A DNA stretch of 64,000 nt, taken from Gelatoporia subvermispora B (Eukaryota; Basidiomycota; Agaricomycetes; Polyporales; Gelatoporiaceae). The DNA lies in NCBI GenBank assembly GCA_000320605.2, contig KB445797.1, positions 1,648,997-1,712,996 of the forward strand. Reading direction: 5' to 3'. The position numbers and the translations under genes were made by a program. The notes under the pieces are model-generated. The model was not told where the DNA came from, ran no database searches, and saw only the letters and a program-made list of their open reading frames with translations. The stretch's first letter is position 1. Every line of letters begins with the position of its first letter. Positions 25,391-38,431 of this stretch are shown here, piece by piece.

Positions 25391-25989
25391 GTCTTCCTGA
25401 GGAAGACGCATGATGCGATCGCACCCTATCTGCGTTATGAGCACCAGCGCGGAATGCTTAGACATCCATCCCATTGATATGCCCAGGGGTGTTATACCGT
25501 TGTACGGCAATCATTCAGAGTCTCACTATCTGAGGCAATGATGGGAATGGGTGCGCAGGGAAGGTCGCATGTAGGTCTCGGTAATCGTGACATCAGACAC
25601 AAGTGGACCATTGAATTCGCAGACTGCAGCGTCGGTATGTGCTGTATCGCGTGCCCAAGGATGTCATGTTCCTCCTGAGGGACGATGTGAGGAAAAACAT
25701 GGGCGAAGCGGAGGAGAAGCATACACTGCGCACCATGAACTATGCATACGGACGACCACCCGCTCCACTATCATACATGCGCCGGGCGCATTTCGATACG
25801 TCGCAAACGAGTTTCATCAGTGGATGACGATACAAGCTGGCTAGAGGACCGTGATTGGGTTTGTGCGCCAGCGCGCGCGTGCGTCAGTTGCGGAGAGTAA
25901 GAAAGAAGCACGATGCCATGGTTAATCAGGCCAGACATGGGCTTGCTGTGCTGAATGGACAGGAACACGAGAGGGAGCTGAGGAGAGCG

Positions 25990-26800
25990 GTACGTTGGGA
26001 CAGTCGAGTCCCAGCGTAATGAGAGCGTGTGGCACGCCCTGCGTCCAAGGCGAGCTCTGCAACAGGGCGCTGTGTCGAGCGACCCGCGAGGATGCTCGCG
26101 TCCAATCAGAGATGCGTGCTGGCCTCGATGACGTCAAGCGGGAGCGTCTACGTGCCAAATAGAGCAAGGACGCGCTCGACAAAAGTCCCACGCTCTGTCC
26201 TCTTGCTTTTTTCGCTGGTGCTCACTGCTAGGCTGCTGCGAGGGTCGCTCGACTGAGTCAGGGTCCCGTCTCTTCTACCCGCAGTGCTTTCTGTTCCACA
26301 TACGGCTCTGGCGGCACTCGAAGGACTCGACAATCTCCCGCTTCTGTGCCTGGCCTCTTTACACCTTTCGACCTAGTGCTTCCATTCACCGGACCTTCCT
26401 GTACATCTCCAGCCTCCTGTCGTCCAAGAACACTTCCTCCATGCGACCCTTGGCCTCTGTGGGTCGTATCTGCCCTCCTCCTCGTGTTAAAATTCCAGAA
26501 TGCTCCGATGGTGCAGGTACAGCAAGGCAATAGGATTCTCGGAAGCTCCCTCCGCCCTCGACGTTCTGGAGTCCGTAATCATCCGGGTCGGCACCTCGAG
26601 GAGCTGCGGTCGCAAAGCTACATGGTTCTACGGACTGATTCAACCGTCTTCATGTGCGGCTCTTCGTAGTAATGGCGTCCCTACCTCCGCGTCGAAGGCT
26701 CTTACCTGGTCAACGCGATCCGAATGCGAGGTGCAAGCACACGGGAAGCAACGGTGAAGAGCTCACCAGCTCCGTCCCAGCGGCGCTATACGCATACTCC
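25990..26800 (+). repeat. Relic repeat R2a, copy 2
   Basis: Inverted counterpart of 9560-10420. Its start (about 26030-26200) also resembles 29570-29700, so at least three related copies exist. From R2a towards each NLR the order of relics is the same in the A and C units (R2a, then the 8.5/28.4-kb relic), which supports segment-wide duplication rather than scattered insertions. Confidence 0.5.
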
Positions 26801-28429
26801 CCTCCCCACGGCAGAGACGATGTGCGGCCGTCTATTGTGAGACTTTCCAGGTTCACATTCCCTTTGCTGGAGCGCTGTCCCTCGGCCGTTGAATTTAGAG
26901 GGCGGGATTTCCGTTCGAAAGTGCCGCTGTAGTCTGAGCCTCTGTAGTCTGAGCTGCCGTAGTCTGGACCGCTGTAAGTCTGACCCCGTTTCGTCGCCCT
27001 GCTTGACTGGTTACTGCTCGCTTCTCGCTGATCTGACATGGTCCCTATGTATATTACTCGGAAGCTTGCAATGAATGAGATAATTTTCTCGCTCAACTTT
27101 GGCTGCGGACCTGTGAACATCAATGCCCTTGTCCATAAAGATGCTACACGCCGTCTGGACGGCATACCAGATCATCCTATACATCCAAAGTGTCTCGGTG
27201 ACGCAGTCCTCCCACACTGTGATATGGCCCGAGCTCAAAGTCATCCGCTCCCGGTCCACCAAGCCCATCCACGGTATCAGCTTCACATTCAGGGGTAGCT
27301 AAACCGGCCCCTCGAATGCGTCGAGGCTGGCCTAGCATACGTCGCCGCCCTCAGAGTCGAGACCACGCTGGTGATCTATTCGCTTATTTAGGTCTTCTCG
27401 CGATGTGGCGACTGCACCGTGTTGACCACTTTGCCGGACACTCGAGAGGTATACACACTATTGTTGGTAATGACAATGAGGCTACCGAGACAGACGTGCA
27501 GTGTGCGCCGAAGTCCGTCCTTCAGGAGCGTGCTCGATGGTGGTTATTCGGTGGTGGTTATTCGATCGATGAGCAGGGCGAGACCGTCCGCCGCTCATCA
27601 TGCACAGCACAGTACAACATACGAAGTCGCTTCTACAATATGCTACTGCAGAATGTTAGATGCGAACGATGCAGACTAAGCGAATTACCCACCGGAGGGA
27701 CCCGTCAACGCGCGGCACGATGCTGTTGTTTCCCTCCCTTCGCATTCCGAACGCAGGCCCCGCTGAAAGTGTGCCGTTCGCCCAAGGTAAAGAGCCACTG
27801 TGATGGTCCTAGAGACAACAGGTCACGCCAACGCTATGTGTTTGAGCTCAACGCGAGCTCGTAACACGGATGCTACGCACCTATGACGCTCTGGGCAGCC
27901 GCGCACAAAGATATGTCCACCGCGCACTTCTGCGCGGACCCTGCGCCTCGCGGCTCGTCACATCTGCGCGTCCCTGCCAGCTTCGCTGCGCTTGGGCTAA
28001 CGGGAAGGTTTGAAAGTGGAATCGTGTGGGTGTAGTGATGCGGGAGGCTGGAAAACCCGACGCGTGTCATACTATATGCGCGTGCGAAACGCTGGGGAAG
28101 AGGTCAGGCGCAAGGGATGACGGATCTCGAGTGGGCGACGCACTGAGTGTCCTATATACCTGATATGCGGAGTCCTTCACCCCCGTCACGGATCTTTGCT
28201 CAAGTTCCCCTCGCATGGCCATCGCGTCAGGCAGAATAACAAAGTATGCTGGTCTTGAGACCGGCCGCTACTCGCATGACGTATCGTCCTGTGGTTCGTG
28301 CTCGCCAATTCATGGGTCTGCAGGCGAAAGATAGAAGGTTAGCCAGGTACAGCGGCGAAAGGTAGATGGAATATGCATTACGCACCTGTTCACCCGTGCA
28401 TTGCTCATTTGGCGTTCTCCTTGAGAGCT
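26801..28429. other. No gene recognised
   Basis: Open frames include 27316-27864 (182 codons, plus) and 27011-27286 (minus). Neither shows a known motif or paired splice sites. One tract near 26930-26975 repeats agtctgagc/agtctgagct three times. Confidence 0.35.
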
Positions 28430-28970
28430 TCAACACGCCCGGCCCCTCTGAATTTCGACTTCGATGAGGCCGCGTTGAAGATTTGGGCGAACTTGCGGAA
28501 CGGTTGCTATGGTTGTGCGCGACGCCGAGTTAGAGCAGACGAGAGGGTACGCTCGGTATCGTGCCTCAAGGGACTTGAGTACGGGTGAACGCAGGATACA
28601 GAAGCAATGCGTACCTGGATTGTCGAACCTATACATTGAGGTAGCAACACCACCACCTCGCCCTCCACATTCCCTGGTCTCCGGCGTGACACCGTCGGTG
28701 ATCGCGTTTCTCATTTCATATAAATGCTCCAAGTGCTGTGCAGCGTCGCTTGTGAGACCAAGTTCCGCAGTCTCAAATAGCGACGTCGGATGGATCATGC
28801 GAGAACATCAGACTCGAATGGGTCATCATGATGGCGACCACTTTGGTTTGAACGTTAGAATATTCCTGAGAGCATCCAGTGATGCATCATTGGGGGGTAG
28901 AGATGGTAGGAGCACAAAATTACTGGATCCGCCATACAAGTTCGCCGAGGGTTGAGCGATGGTTCTTGCA
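28430..28970 (+). pseudogene. Gene relic, copy 2 (paired with 8510-9122)
   Basis: The plus strand keeps the same peptide series as 9122-8510 minus (RVEDLGEL, RDAELEQTRG, IRLEWVI, LRASS-like end) but is interrupted by stops and frame changes. It sits about 3.7 kb upstream of NLR-C; copy 1 sits about 6 kb upstream of NLR-A. Confidence 0.5.
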
Positions 28971-29399
28971 CTACAAAATCAGCGAGCGGGCACCTGTTGA
29001 TTGCGCTGAACGCGGGAAGAAGATTGTCGCGGAGATGCCCATGGTGTCCATGACGGCGACGGTAGTAGACTACGGTAGAAGGTCCGATGTGAATCTTCTG
29101 CCATGGCTGGTCGACGATGGACACCAGCCGCGTGCATCATTCAGCGCTGAGTCTCGGGCAAGATGGAGTAATGTATGCTCACCGGGGAAATGATATATGA
29201 TCGCCGCAGAGAACGCTCGCCTTCATCCTTCCATACACCTCCATAGCTCCTTAGATCAGCTGTAGCACCGGCTGTTGAGTCGGATGACTACATCGGGTTG
29301 AGATGCAATAGAATGTCTTGGCAAGTACTGGGTGCAATATATGACGGCGCTGGATGCAGACCGCACTCACAGCGGAGGACGTATGTCGATCGCGGAAGT
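28971..29399. other. No gene recognised
   Basis: About 430 nt without a coding signal or repeat partner that I can see. Confidence 0.3.
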
Positions 29400-31000
29400 C
29401 GAGGACTGGGACGGTGCCGTGGCTGGGTCCATAAAACGCTCCGGCCGTGTGCAGTCAGCGCGGGGTAACTGACGACAGCAGAGCACGAGCGAGCGTAGAA
29501 GCGGCAAGAGATCGGTGAGACGGAGATCACGACCAGAGTCAGCGTAGACAGCGCAGTGCAGACGCAGCAGAGCTGCCTCGAGCGCGTCTGCCTCGGGCGA
29601 CCTGCGAGTCTCGATCGCGTCGAACCGGCGACTCGGACCGGTGACGTAGACGCGCAGAGAAGGCGTCTGTGGTCCCATCAGGGCAAGCACGCGCTGACCG
29701 GGTGTCTTACGGCCTGTCTCGCTGCTCGCCCTGCGCTGCGCCCTGCTGTGTGCGACAGGTCGTCCTGGGTTTGCGGCCAGCTGTCGGCGATCTGCCCCTC
29801 TACGACGAAGACACCCCTTCTGCTGGAGCTATCCCACTGCATTCTCTTCCAAGCGTACTGCCTCCGTCACATGTCCTGTGCCGTCTCCCACTCACAGAAC
29901 CTTCTCGCTCATCTCCGAGCGTGCAACGTGCAGCTCTCACCCGCGTCTGTAGTGGGTCGCAGATTGCTGTGAGGTCGCCACCCTGAACGCATCCCTTGCA
30001 TCCACCCGTCGCCTTGAACACGCTCATCTTTGGGCTGTGATGCGCGACACGTCCCACAAGCTCTTAACGCGTCCGGCCTTGCAAGGTTGCTTCGGTGAGC
30101 CATAATCTTAGATCTCAAGAACCGCTGCACTCAGTGTGACAGAACGTTATGCATGCGCGCCCAACAGGATGCAAGAACGTTCCCCGGGACCACGTCCCCA
30201 GTACGTGCGAAGTCAACACCATCCGGATCTGAGATACAAGCCCGGGTGATACGACTGCAGAAGGTCTTTTCGGCGCTGTTCACACCAGACAGCGGCCAGA
30301 TGCACCTGCTGCAAGGCGATGCGACGATATCAAGGCGATGCGCCGATATAGCGGCAACGCTGAGGGTCGAACCTGAAGCACTTCGGCTTCAAGCTTCGAG
30401 CTTCGAGCCTCGTGGTCGGAGTGCGCCGTGCGAGCTGCGGGCACGCTGCGAGTATACAATTCCATGTTCGCCACAAAGTGCTGTACGAATTGTTTTGTGT
30501 ATCGCTGTGCCACCTGATTTGCATTTGCTCTAGGCTGTCTAGATCGTGGCAATTTACGATTTCCACAAGAAGGCGATCGACCGTCAGCAGCCTAGACATA
30601 TCGCACTGTGGCGAATCCCGACAGCTCCGGCGTGCAGTTTCCTCTGGTGCGCTGCGCTTGCCATGCCCATTTCATTCATTAGTCCCCCTTTCTGCCGTAC
30701 GTCTGCCCTATAGCTATCGAATCTGCCCCTTTACGCACGCAGCCGGGTCCCGCGACGTACGTCTCTCGACTATCCCCAACAACTTCTCTTCATGCTCAGT
30801 TCTACCCTCAAGACTGCTCTTTGCCACGGCGCTGCACGACGCCCGCCACGCAACGTTGAACGTTGTTGTGCCTCACAGAAATAAATCCACGGTCGCCCAC
30901 ACACTTCGTCTGCACGATCCATCGGACGTTCTAGCTGTTCAGTTCACATGTGTGGAGTTCTCCATGTGAGTCGCACCGTGTGTCCTTACATGTTAGTATT
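29400..31000 (+). repeat. Relic repeat R2, longest copy
   Basis: The 5' part (29550-29720) matches 26030-26200 and the 3' part (30290-31000) matches 11769-12400. Tandem near-copies of aggcgatgcgacgatat occur at 30312-30350. Frames are broken, so it is described as decayed duplicated DNA of unknown class. Confidence 0.55.
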
Positions 31001-32713
31001 CCTCCCCTCGCGCTGCGCCCCTGACCGGACATTTGAATGGCTTGATAGACCTCGATGGAGTCCAACTAAATGGTTTTCCGAAGTTCATGGAGCATCAGCC
31101 ACTGGTTATCAGTGCATCCGAACCGTCACACCTACTTGGTGAGAAGTTCTGAGTACCACGTGGTTGGAGCACCGCTGACAAGACATTGACATTCAAGCTG
31201 GTTGCCATATACGGCCCCTAATGTGGCCGGAGACCTCAATGGACAATTGAACATGACTTGTCGTAGCGCATTCATCTCGCACGTTCCGACAGGTGGGATC
31301 GATAACAACGTTGGAACTTTGGGTGTCGTTGCTGGCTGACACACCGGTATGTGTACTTACATAGTACCGTATGTCGTAGCTTCGCACATGACGGAACGTG
31401 CAGATCTGATCTTTCCAAGAGAGGTATGTAGGACAACTTTCCTCGACCGAATCATCTAATCTCGATCTCAACCTATCTAGATGTCCATTCACCGGACTTC
31501 TGGGAGTCCAGCCAAGATGAAGCATTTCAATACGACCCAGTTATTGACCCAATATTCTACCCAGTCGTGTGTATCAGCGAGACGCCGCAGAACAGCATTT
31601 TCCGCCAACTACTCGGTCTTTCAGCCACTGACTATTATGTCGACTTTGGGGTTCATCGGCAGGTGACAGACCTTGAGCACATCTCCTGACAGCATCGCTA
31701 TCTGAGGGTTCACCGAGGCAGGGTGAGCTCCGCTGCACTCGCTGGTAGCGATCGGATACTACCCAGCTTTCTAAGCGCTCAGTGACTTTCCCGAAGAGTG
31801 ACGGATCACCGTGCGCGGACACCTTGATACCGAGGTTCGCTCGAGTACATTTCCTCCTATATGGTGTTCATTGAAACTATCTACTCAGATGTGCGTCGTT
31901 ATCATTGACTTAAGCTCATGCTAACCCAAAGCAACGGGGCTTTGAGCACGGCAGAACATGCAGCTTGTCGAGCTGCCATGAGCGACACATGCAGTGCTTT
32001 CTGGTTCGAAGTACCATGAGGCTTTCGTGACGACGCCTGACCGAGCAGGCAAGCATACGCTGTGTACAGGCGTGAGGTCGCACGCCGTACACGTGTTCCT
32101 AGGCGCACATTTCGGCGATACTGCCAAGGAAACTTTTCTCTCCTCGTACACGGCGCACAGTCCCATTCTCAGTGTAACTCTCCCGTAGTATGCTTTTCCC
32201 GATGTCTGTTAGAGACGTCTGCCCATGTGATTCACATTGGATTGAGTAAGGTCCCAGAGCACGGTACGAGGCGGGGTGTTCACGCATGCGCCGCCAGATG
32301 TTCCCGAAGCTGGGAAGCAAGAGTGGCGCCAGGAGGACATCACATCCCAACTACACGTTGTTGCTGTATTAAACCTTGTCTTCTGGGGAGATCTCCTCCA
32401 GCCTCTCTCGTCTTCTCCAGGGTGCTGTTCTTCGCTCAGGCTACTCGTCTACTTGCACCCCGTCCTCATTGTCGGGTCTTCGTCCTCTACTCCCTTGCCA
32501 CTCTCACACCCTTACCACTCTCGAATCTAGGGAATAAGCACAACGCCGGAGGGCGACGTATCCAGGCTACACGCCGTAGTTGAACAGCAACTTATCTTTG
32601 GGAGACGAGGGATCCGGTCAATCTCTCGACGCTGCTCCTCCCGAGCCCGACGCCATCTGCTTCTCATATTCCATCCTCACCACCAATCAGTCTCAGCTAA
32701 CTTCCAGACCACC
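31001..32713. promoter_or_regulatory. 5' flank of NLR-C
   Basis: From about 31480 to the ATG this contains blocks similar to the flanks of NLR-A and NLR-B, for example the minus-strand peptide LLAPLLLPSFGN (near 32320) and the word tgcgcctaggaacacgtgta on the minus strand near 32100. The 32380-32530 stretch is strongly pyrimidine-rich (ctctc/cttctcc runs), a usual feature of basidiomycete promoters. 31001-31480 shows nothing recognisable. Confidence 0.4.
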
Positions 32714-35700
32714 ATGGCCGGGTGTTTCTCTGCCTTGAAGCAGGAGCTGTACGCGCTTTCTTGCAGGCCGAGGAGGTCAACATCCTCCCGCGAGGAGGAA
32801 CATTTGTCACCACTTCCAGGCGCGTCTCGTTCTTCCGGTGGCGCTCAAGCTGTTGGTGCAACCGAGGTGTCCGACTCGATGAATGCCACGAATCCAGCTT
32901 CCCCCACTATCCTGCCTCCCATTTCCGACTCCAATAAGAGTCACAACCCAGTCCATCTGGCCCAAGTCCTTGATCCAGTCCAGACCACGGATTCGGCTCC
33001 GAATTCTAGAAGTACACCCTCCAACTACAATTCTCCAGTCCCCGATCATGCTGTGGGCAGCATTGCCACTCAGGAGCAGCACACGCATTCCATGGAAACA
33101 CCGCTCCCTCATAGTGCAGTGTACGAAGCCAACGTTGTCACGGCAAGCATATCCGTTGACCCAATGCGGACGCCTCAACCTCCATCGCAGGGAGACTCTG
33201 CTACTGGAATGTCACCAGGTGTTCTTCTTGGGTCCCCATCGCCAGATCTACAGACTTCAGTCAAGAGGACGAGTTGGTCGGTGCTGAAAGATGTTCTGAG
33301 CACCATCAAGGAGAGTTGTGACCAGGTACCTGGTTTGAAGACAGCTCTTTCACTTACCGTTGCGGTCATGGAAAAGGTGGATGTAAGCGCGCGCACCGGC
33401 TTTCGGAGTGAAGCTTTGACTCATCATCAATCAGGACGTAGACGACGCGCATAGCGGTTTCGAACAGATAGCGAGTAAAGTGAATGGGCTCGGCGCAATA
33501 GTCGGCCGGTATACATCCCAGTCGGACATCCCACGCTTCATTTTTGACCGCGTCAATGGCATTGCAACGTGAGCATTGGTTACGGTTCTTACAACATCTT
33601 GCACTCATGAATATTCTCAAGGGAGCTCCAACGCATCGCTAAGTTTATTGAACAGAAGACTGAACGTGGTCTTTGGAGGCGTACGGTCGAAGCTTCGGAT
33701 GATAAGGATCATATCGACGACATTTTCCGTCATATCGGGGCAATAATTGAGACATTACAGGTATGCTACTACACTAATATCGAGATCGTCAGATATGAAT
33801 CAATGTCAACAGACTGATTGCAGCTTGTATATGGTACAAGAAGCTGAGCGCAGTGCGGCAGAGGGTAAGTAGCGCCTGTTGTAATTGGTAACAAGTACTG
33901 AGTACTGACTACTTGCAGCCATGCTTGACAAGCTCCAGGCAGTCCCTGGTGCATCTATGGACGCACAGGACAGAACCAGAGCGTGTATGGAGGGCACACG
34001 CAAGCCACTTCTTGACGATCTAGGTATCTGGGCACGCAAAGCTTCGTCCAGTCGGGTCTTCTGGTTGAATGGAATGGCGGGCACCGGGAAGTCTGCAATA
34101 GCTCGATCATTCTGTTACAACCTCCGGGAGGCCGATAAGCTTGCTGGAAGCTTCTTTTGCTCGCGAGGGACGGTTCGCGATGATGTCAAGCGCATCCTCC
34201 CTACTCTTGCAGTTTCCCTCGCACGACGCTCCCCGGCATACAAATCTGCATTAGTGAGCATATTGAAGGAGCATCCTGATGCTGGCCACGACAACCTCGA
34301 GTTACAAGTAGAGCGTCTCATCGAGCAGCCACTCCTCCAAGCATTTCCCGATGTCCAAGATCCTACTATGGTTCTTGTTGTAGACGCCTTGGACGAATGC
34401 TCCGATGGCGAAGCCACTGAGCGTGTCTTGGCAAAGCTGATCTCCATATCATCTCGCATCCCTGTCAAATTCTTCCTTACCTCTCGTCCGGAACCACACA
34501 TTCGAACCAAGTTCCAGTCGTCCAACTCTGACCTTCACCAAGTCCTCCGTCTGCACGAGATCGAGCAAGATCTAGTCGAGGCGGACATCTTCCACTATCT
34601 CAACAGTCGACTTCGGGGAATCCGAACGAGTGTGGAAGACGACTATCCAGATGGATGGCCAAGTCGTGCAGATGTGTCGGTTCTCACTCGTCATGCAGGA
34701 CTTCTGTTCATATATGCATTTACCGCTCTGGAATATGTCAAGACAGACCCTGTCAAGCGTTTGGAGGCAATCACAAGCACCTCTGTTGACGTAGGCCAAC
34801 CATTGAACGTCAAGCTCGATGAGATGTACACATTCGTTCTTTCGAAAGCGATGGATCCCAACAAGTACGAAAAGGGTGATATCTCTGCAATTCAACGGAT
34901 ACTTGCTGCCATACTGACTGTCCGGGAGCCTCAACGGTTATGTGATCTCAGTGAACTCATCTGTATTCCGATGACGCGGGTCAGGAGGATGCTCAACGAT
35001 CTCCATGCCGTTGTCCACGTCCCACCACTCAATGAGAATGGTGTTGTATCCACCTTCCATGCTTCATTCGGCGACTACATGACTATTTCGACGCGATCAA
35101 AGGAGTACTACATCGACCCAAGTATAGGACATCACGACCTTGCTGACCGATGCATGAAGATCATGGATAGCATGCTACACTTCAACATGTCAGAAAGCCA
35201 AACATCGTACCTCAGTAACACAGGTTTGACATTTCCAACAATCACTACTCCTCTCATCTATGCATGCTTAAACTGGTTGCCTCATCTCTGCTCTGCCTCT
35301 CAGTTGGAACAGAAGGCAGACGACATATCTCTAGCTTTAGCCAAGACTGTTGAGGACGTGCTCTCTCAAAAATTTCTCTTCTGGCTTGAAGTACTTAGCA
35401 TGACTCAAAATGTGCATTTGGCATCTGCGCTTCTCAGGAATGCGGTGACAGCAAGCATTGTCGTGAGTCATTCATCCGCTTCGTAACTGCTTTGCATTGG
35501 TTGACACTGAATCAAGAAAATGCATCCGAAACTGATGGAGTTCCTGCGCGAGGCTAATCAATTTGCTGTTTCCTGTCGTGAAGCGATCGAAACTAGTGCG
35601 CCACACATCTATGTCTCCGCGCTGCCATCCATCAGCGCATCTTCGCGAATCGCCAAGTTGTACTGGCCCGAGTTCCGCAACACCGCCGCCTTCCTTGCTC

Positions 35701-38431
35701 GAGGGATAGGACGAGATCGGAACACCCTTCTGCACATCACAGGTCACACCTCCCGGGTCACCTCTGTCTCCGTCTCATCAGATGGAACACGCATAGCGTC
35801 CGGCTCAATTGACCGCACCATCCGTGTTTGGGATGCACGAACGGGCGAAGAGGTCACCAAGCCTCTGACAGGGCACACCGGTTGGGTCTATTCCGTTGCG
35901 TTCTCACCTGACGGGACCCACATTACGTCGGGTTCAGATGACAAGACGATCCGCATATGGGATACAAGAACGGCCGAGGAGGTCGTCAAGCCACTGACGG
36001 GACATGGCGACATTGTACAGTCGGTCGTGTTCTCGCCTGACGGAACCTGCGTAATCTCTGGATCAAGTGACTGCACCATTCGAGTATGGGATGTCAGAAC
36101 GGGCAGGGAGGTTATGGAGCCACTTGCAGGACACACGAGAATGATTACATCTGTCACGATCTCACCAGACGGAACCCGCATCGCCTCAGGGTCAGGCGAC
36201 AGAACTGTTCGAGTATGGGACATGGCAACAGGCAAGGAGGTCACTGAGCCGTTGCAGGTGCATGACAATTGGGTTCGGAGTGTCGCATTCTCATTGGACG
36301 GGAGCAAGATCGTTTCAGGCTCAGACGACCACACCATCCGCTTGTGGGACGCAAAGACAGCTGAGCCAAGAGCCGAGACATTGACAGGGCATACAGGCTG
36401 GGTCAATTCTGTCGCTTTTGCGCCAGATGGAATCTACATCGCATCGGGATCAAATGATCAAAGTATCCGTATGTGGAACACTAGGACCGGCCAGGAGGTC
36501 ATGGAGCCACTCACAGGACACACCCATTCTGTCACGTCGGTCGTGTTCTTGCCGGATGGAACCCAGATCGTCTCGGGCTCAAACGACGGCACCATTCGCG
36601 TGTGGGATGCAAGGATGGACGAGAAGGCCATCAAGCCGCTGCCAGGACACACAGATGGTATCAACTCTGTCGCCTTCTCTCCAGACGGGTCCTGCGTCGC
36701 TTCGGGCTCGGATGACAGGACTATCCGAATATGGGACTCGAGGACAGGCGAGCAGGTCGTCAAGCCATTGACAGGACATGAGGGGCACATCTTGTCTGTT
36801 GCGTTCTCCCCGGATGGGACACAGCTTGCGTCGGGCTCGGCCGACAAGACCGTCCGTTTGTGGGATGCAGGGACGGGCATGGAGGTCGCGAAGCCGCTGA
36901 CAGGCCATACGGGCGCGGTCTTCTCGGTTGCGTTCTCACCGGATGGGTCGCAGATCGCGTCGGGATCAGACGACTGCACGATCTGTTTGTGGAATGCCGC
37001 CACGGGCGAGGAGGTTGGCGAGCCACTCACGGGACATGAAGAACGTGTTTGGTCCGTTGCGTTCTCGCCGAATGGGTCGCTTATTGCATCGGGCTCGGCT
37101 GACAAGACTATCCGCATCTGGGACACAAGAGCAGACGCGGAGGGTGCGAAGCTGCTGCGCGGGCACATGGATGACGTATACACTGTCGCATTCTCAGCGG
37201 ATGGGACTCGAGTCGTCTCCGGCTCATCAGACGGGAGCATCCGTATATGGGATGCGAGCACTGGCACGGAGACTCTCAAGCCACTCAAGAGGCATCAGGG
37301 CGCGATCTTCTCTGTCGCAGTCTCTCCAGGNNNNNNNNNNNNNNNNNNNNNNNNNNNNNNNNNNNNNNNNNNNNNNNNNNNNNNNNNNNNNNNNNNNNNN
37401 NNNNNNNNNNNNNNNNNNNNNNNNNNNNNNNNNNNNNNNNNNNNNNNNNNNNNNNNNNNNNNTGGAATGCCGCCACGGGCGAGGAGGTTGGCGAGCCACT
37501 CACGGGACATGAAGAACGTGTTTGGTCCGTTGCGTTCTCGCCGAATGGGTCGCTTATTGCATCGGGCTCGGCTGACAAGACTATCCGCATCTGGGACACA
37601 AGAGCAGACGCGGAGGGTGCGAAGCTGCTGCGCGGGCACATGGATGACGTATACACTGTCGCATTCTCAGCGGATGGGACTCGAGTCGTCTCCGGCTCAT
37701 CAGACGGGAGCATCCGTATATGGGATGCGAGCACTGGCACGGAGACTCTCAAGCCACTCAAGAGGCATCAGGGCGCGATCTTCTCTGTCGCAGTCTCTCC
37801 AGACGGCGCCCAAATTGCCTCAGGATCGTACGACGGCACGATCCGCCTATGGGACGCAAGGACAGGCAAGGAAGTCATCGCGCCATTGACAGGACATGGC
37901 GATAGCGTCACATCTGTGGCGTTCTCACCCGATGGCACCCGAATTGCGTCGGGCTCGGATGACGGCACAGTCCGCATCTTCGATGCAATGACTGCGGATC
38001 CAGACGGGGGCTGCTCACACCGCGAGCTGGATCCACACAGGCAAGTGCTCGACAGCCAGCCATATCTCGACACGGGCGCATATACTCACTCCAGAGCTAG
38101 CAAGCACGATCCTTCCTCTCTCCCCGTGCAGTCTCTATGGCCTACTCACATCACCAACCTGTGCCATCTACAAGATGCTACCAGCACGCAGGATCCCAGA
38201 GATCTGTTCTCGTTTGTGCCAAACTCGTTCGACAAGTATAAAGGCTGGATCAAGGGCCCGCGAGGCGAGCTCGTCCTCTGGATCCCTCCCGAATACCGTA
38301 ATTGTTTGTATGGCCCTCGCAATACGCTCGTCATTGGGACCGGCACTGTATCACTAGACATGCATCGCTATGTACATGGCCCAGATTGGGCAAACTGCTA
38401 CACACCGCAGAACAGCTCCATCAGATCGTGA
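32714..38431 (+). CDS. NLR-C: NACHT-WD40 NLR-like protein, 14 WD40 repeats
   Basis: Probable cytosolic immune-type or allorecognition sensor. Exons: 32714-33382, 33435-33568, 33622-33760, 33813-33864, 33919-35462 and 35517-38431; all introns are GT-AG of 52-54 nt. It starts MAGCFSALKQEL, followed by a Ser/Pro-rich linker (about 30-165), a helical domain (SWSVLKDVLSTIK), Walker A GMAGTGKS (383-390), Walker B VVDALDEC (about 485-492), FLTSRPE and a helical NACHT-associated region. The last exon carries 14 WD40 units of 43 residues (GHxxxVxSVAFSPDG...SGSxDxTIRIWD), equal to two seven-blade propellers, and a C-terminal domain (WIKGPRGEL, LWIPPEYR, HRYVHGPDW). With the gap duplicate collapsed it is 1659 residues with no frame break. 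Exon 2 is 134 nt in all three paralogues; NLR-C has one extra intron (33761-33812). Confidence 0.92.
36990..37802 (+). repeat. Exact 340-nt direct repeat flanking the gap in NLR-C
   Basis: 36990-37329 equals 37463-37802. The N run 37331-37462 (132 N) lies between, preceded by one mismatching base at 37330. The 473-nt offset breaks the reading frame. Removing one copy and the gap gives a 2442-nt last exon, the same length as in NLR-B. Confidence 0.93.
37331..37462. other. Assembly gap (132 N) inside NLR-C
   Basis: A run of N flanked by duplicated sequence. In the collapsed model it falls inside WD40 repeat 13. It probably carries no unique sequence. Confidence 0.95.

Noticed and set aside
36458..37288. 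276-codon antisense open frame opposite the WD40 array of NLR-C (similar ones opposite NLR-B)
   Set aside because: It is the mirror of a 129-nt coding period without stop codons in that frame; its peptide is itself a 43-residue repeat and matches no family.
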